Origin: Marinilabilia sp046483585
GTDB lineage: Bacteria; Bacteroidota; Bacteroidia; Bacteroidales; Marinilabiliaceae
Assembly (NCBI GenBank): GCA_046483585.1
Contig: JAWOCV010000183.1
Location: 1-7,190 of the forward strand
Direction: 5' to 3'
DNA: 7,190 bases
Part shown: piece by piece, positions 6,657-7,190 of the stretch
Layout: every line of letters begins with the position of its first letter
Position numbering within the stretch: the stretch's first letter is position 1
Position numbers and translations under genes: made by a program
Notes under the pieces: generated by a model
Database searches by the model: none
What the model was told of the DNA's origin: nothing
The model's input: the letters and a program-made list of their open reading frames with translations, nothing else

Positions 6657-6785
6657 CAATAGTCCGTTAAATTTTGGTAATAACCTGCGAACCAATTGTT
6701 TGAATTTTATGTTTTTCTTATGCTAAAGTGAAGGATATCAATGCTAAACAATTCATCTTAAATCTAAAAATCTAACGATCTAATT
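6657..6785 (+). repeat. Dispersed repeat, copy B (direct orientation relative to copy A at 897-1047)
   Basis: It begins CAATAGTCCGTTAAA, passes through CAATTGTT (6693-6700) and ends in a four-unit ATCT array (6755-6785: ATCTTAA, ATCTAAAA, ATCTAACG, ATCTAATT). It is shorter than copy A by about three array units (including ATCTTAT), but its spacing from the AGTCCG motif to the array is almost identical. It lies 58 bp upstream of the DUF4301 start codon, so it may contribute to or overlap that gene's upstream regulatory region. A partial third match (TAGTCCGTTTAAACCT) occurs at 6924-6939. Confidence 0.8.
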
Positions 6786-6788
6786 TAG

Positions 6789-6807
6789 CTGCTGGAAAAG
6801 TCAGCAG
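6789..6807. other. Stem-loop, 6-bp stem
   Basis: CTGCTG (6789-6794) pairs perfectly with CAGCAG (6802-6807) across a 7-base loop. It immediately follows the ATCT array of repeat copy B. On the plus strand a T-rich stretch follows (TTTCACTTTTAATTTCTTT), which gives it a weak terminator look, but no plus-strand gene ends here. Confidence 0.6.
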
Positions 6808-6831
6808 TTTCACTTTTAATTTCTTTACCAT

Positions 6832-6860
6832 GTCCTTTTTGGCATTGCCCCAAAAAGGAC
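6832..6860. other. Strong stem-loop, perfect 11-bp stem
   Basis: GTCCTTTTTGG (6832-6842) is perfectly complementary to CCAAAAAGGAC (6850-6860) with a 7-base loop CATTGCC. Neither strand has a T-run after the stem, so it is not a standard intrinsic terminator. The stem's 3' GGAC can alternatively pair with GTCC at 6926-6929. Confidence 0.85.
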
Positions 6861-6864
6861 CAAA

Positions 6865-6929
6865 TCCCGATTATGGTTTTTGTGAGTTTTTTCACAAAAA
6901 CTTTACAAAACCTATATCGGGACTAGTCC
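6865..6929. other. Nested stem-loop with two alternative right arms
   Basis: The outer stem TCCCGAT (6865-6871) pairs with ATCGGGA (6916-6922). Inside it GTTTTTGTGA (6876-6885) pairs perfectly with TCACAAAAAC (6892-6901), a 10-bp stem. An imperfect tandem copy of the right arm follows: TTCACAAAAAC (6891-6901) is followed directly by TTTACAAAACC (6902-6912), 9 of 11 identical. The second arm can also pair with the left arm and would give a longer hairpin joined to the outer stem. A 10-bp palindrome GGACTAGTCC (6920-6929) ends the element. Confidence 0.75.
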
Positions 6930-7015
6930 GTTTAAACCTATCAGCCTGTCTCCCGTTTTATTTAAAAGTAACCATCTGTATTAGTGGTTTTAATTCAAAA
7001 AACCAGAGTGTTTCT

Positions 7016-7063
7016 TTTTCATGAACCGCCAGGCAGGCCTGCCTGCCGTTTTAAATATATACA
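7016..7063. repeat. GC-rich palindromic element, copy 1
   Basis: The core CAGGCAGGCCTGCCTG (7030-7045) is a perfect 16-bp palindrome. It sits in AT-rich DNA between TTTTCATGAACCG on the left and TTTTAAATATATACA on the right. The flanks match copy 2 at 7108-7168, so the unit is larger than the palindrome. It looks REP-like: short, extragenic, palindromic and repeated. Confidence 0.75.
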
Positions 7064-7107
7064 ACCATTCATTTTATTGTTTTTACATTCAAATGTCAGA
7101 ATGATTC

Positions 7108-7168
7108 GTTTTCATAAACCGTCAGGCAGGCCCGGAAAACGGACAGGCCACCGCGCCTTTTAAATACA
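7108..7168. repeat. GC-rich palindromic element, copy 2 (diverged and longer)
   Basis: It shares with copy 1 the left flank TTTTCATAAACCGTC, the half-palindrome CAGGCAGGCC and the right flank TTTTAAATACA. The second half is replaced by a longer GC-rich segment (7133-7157, CCGGAAAACGGACAGGCC and onward) that can form its own small stem CCG-GAAAA-CGG. Same orientation as copy 1, 92 bp apart. Confidence 0.65.
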
Positions 7169-7190
7169 AACATGCTTAGCTTTTTTGAAA

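Larger units (their letters stand above)
6600..7190. other. Gene-free, repeat- and hairpin-rich region upstream of the DUF4301 gene
   Basis: I find no convincing gene in these 591 bp. They hold repeat copy B, three stem-loop structures in a row (6789-6929) and two GC-rich palindromic elements, all listed separately. The region 6930-7015 is AT-rich without recognisable structure. An ATG at 7172 is open to the window edge (reading MLSFFE) and could be the start of a rightward gene, but six codons cannot support a call. Confidence 0.7.

Noticed and set aside
6600..6695. N-terminal extension of the DUF4301 protein from a TTG at 6695
   Set aside because: The extra 32 residues fall within repeat copy B and the AT-rich leader; the ATG at 6599 begins the family-like N-terminus.
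6830..7024. Plus-strand open frame of 64 codons beginning MSFLALPQKG
   Set aside because: It runs straight through the perfect hairpins at 6832-6922, so its sequence is explained by the palindromes. No domain or promoter was seen.
7172..7190. Start of a rightward gene (ATG CTT AGC TTT TTT GAA)
   Set aside because: Only six codons before the window ends and no clear promoter upstream; cannot be told from chance.

Overview
The window looks like part of a Bacteroidota chromosome, probably Bacteroidales or a relative. The evidence is gene content (a DUF4301 protein, a bacterial ComA-like phosphosulfolactate synthase beside DUF368 and aroE, a 34-residue-repeat TPR protein), A-rich translation starts without clear Shine-Dalgarno sequences, and one promoter matching the Bacteroidota pattern TTTG-N19-TAnnTTTG. 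No tRNA, rRNA, CRISPR array, transposase or phage gene was seen. Assignment below the phylum is not possible from what is here.

Layout. Positions 1-393 (+) hold the C-terminal part of truA. Positions 394-1142 hold no gene: first a large AGCT-anchored heptamer array (402-850) with a higher-order organisation, then an AT-rich stretch with copy A of a diverged dispersed repeat (897-1047). Positions 1143-4988 (-) are a tight operon, in transcription order: TPR protein, phosphosulfolactate synthase, DUF368 membrane protein (PopT-type undecaprenyl-phosphate translocase family), aroE. Its genes overlap or are 4 bp apart, and a promoter lies just upstream at 5009-5039. Positions 5070-6599 (-) encode a DUF4301 protein. 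Positions 6600-7190 hold no convincing gene: copy B of the dispersed repeat (6657-6785), a chain of strong stem-loops (6789-6929), and two copies of a GC-rich palindromic element (7016-7063 and 7108-7168).

Function. The five minus-strand genes are ordinary housekeeping or accessory-metabolic genes. AroE acts in the shikimate pathway and ComA-type enzymes join sulfite to phosphoenolpyruvate. DUF368 proteins recycle the envelope lipid carrier, and the TPR protein is probably a scaffold. A shared role in envelope or sulfonate metabolism is a guess from co-transcription.

The unusual content is in the two gene-free gaps. The five-gene block is bracketed by direct copies of one dispersed repeat about 5.76 kb apart. 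The heptamer array has four phase-breaking 16-bp headers, block lengths that are exact multiples of seven, and mosaic duplications. I found no complete new defence or mobile system. The heptamer satellite and the stem-loop cluster are the best candidates for undescribed biology.
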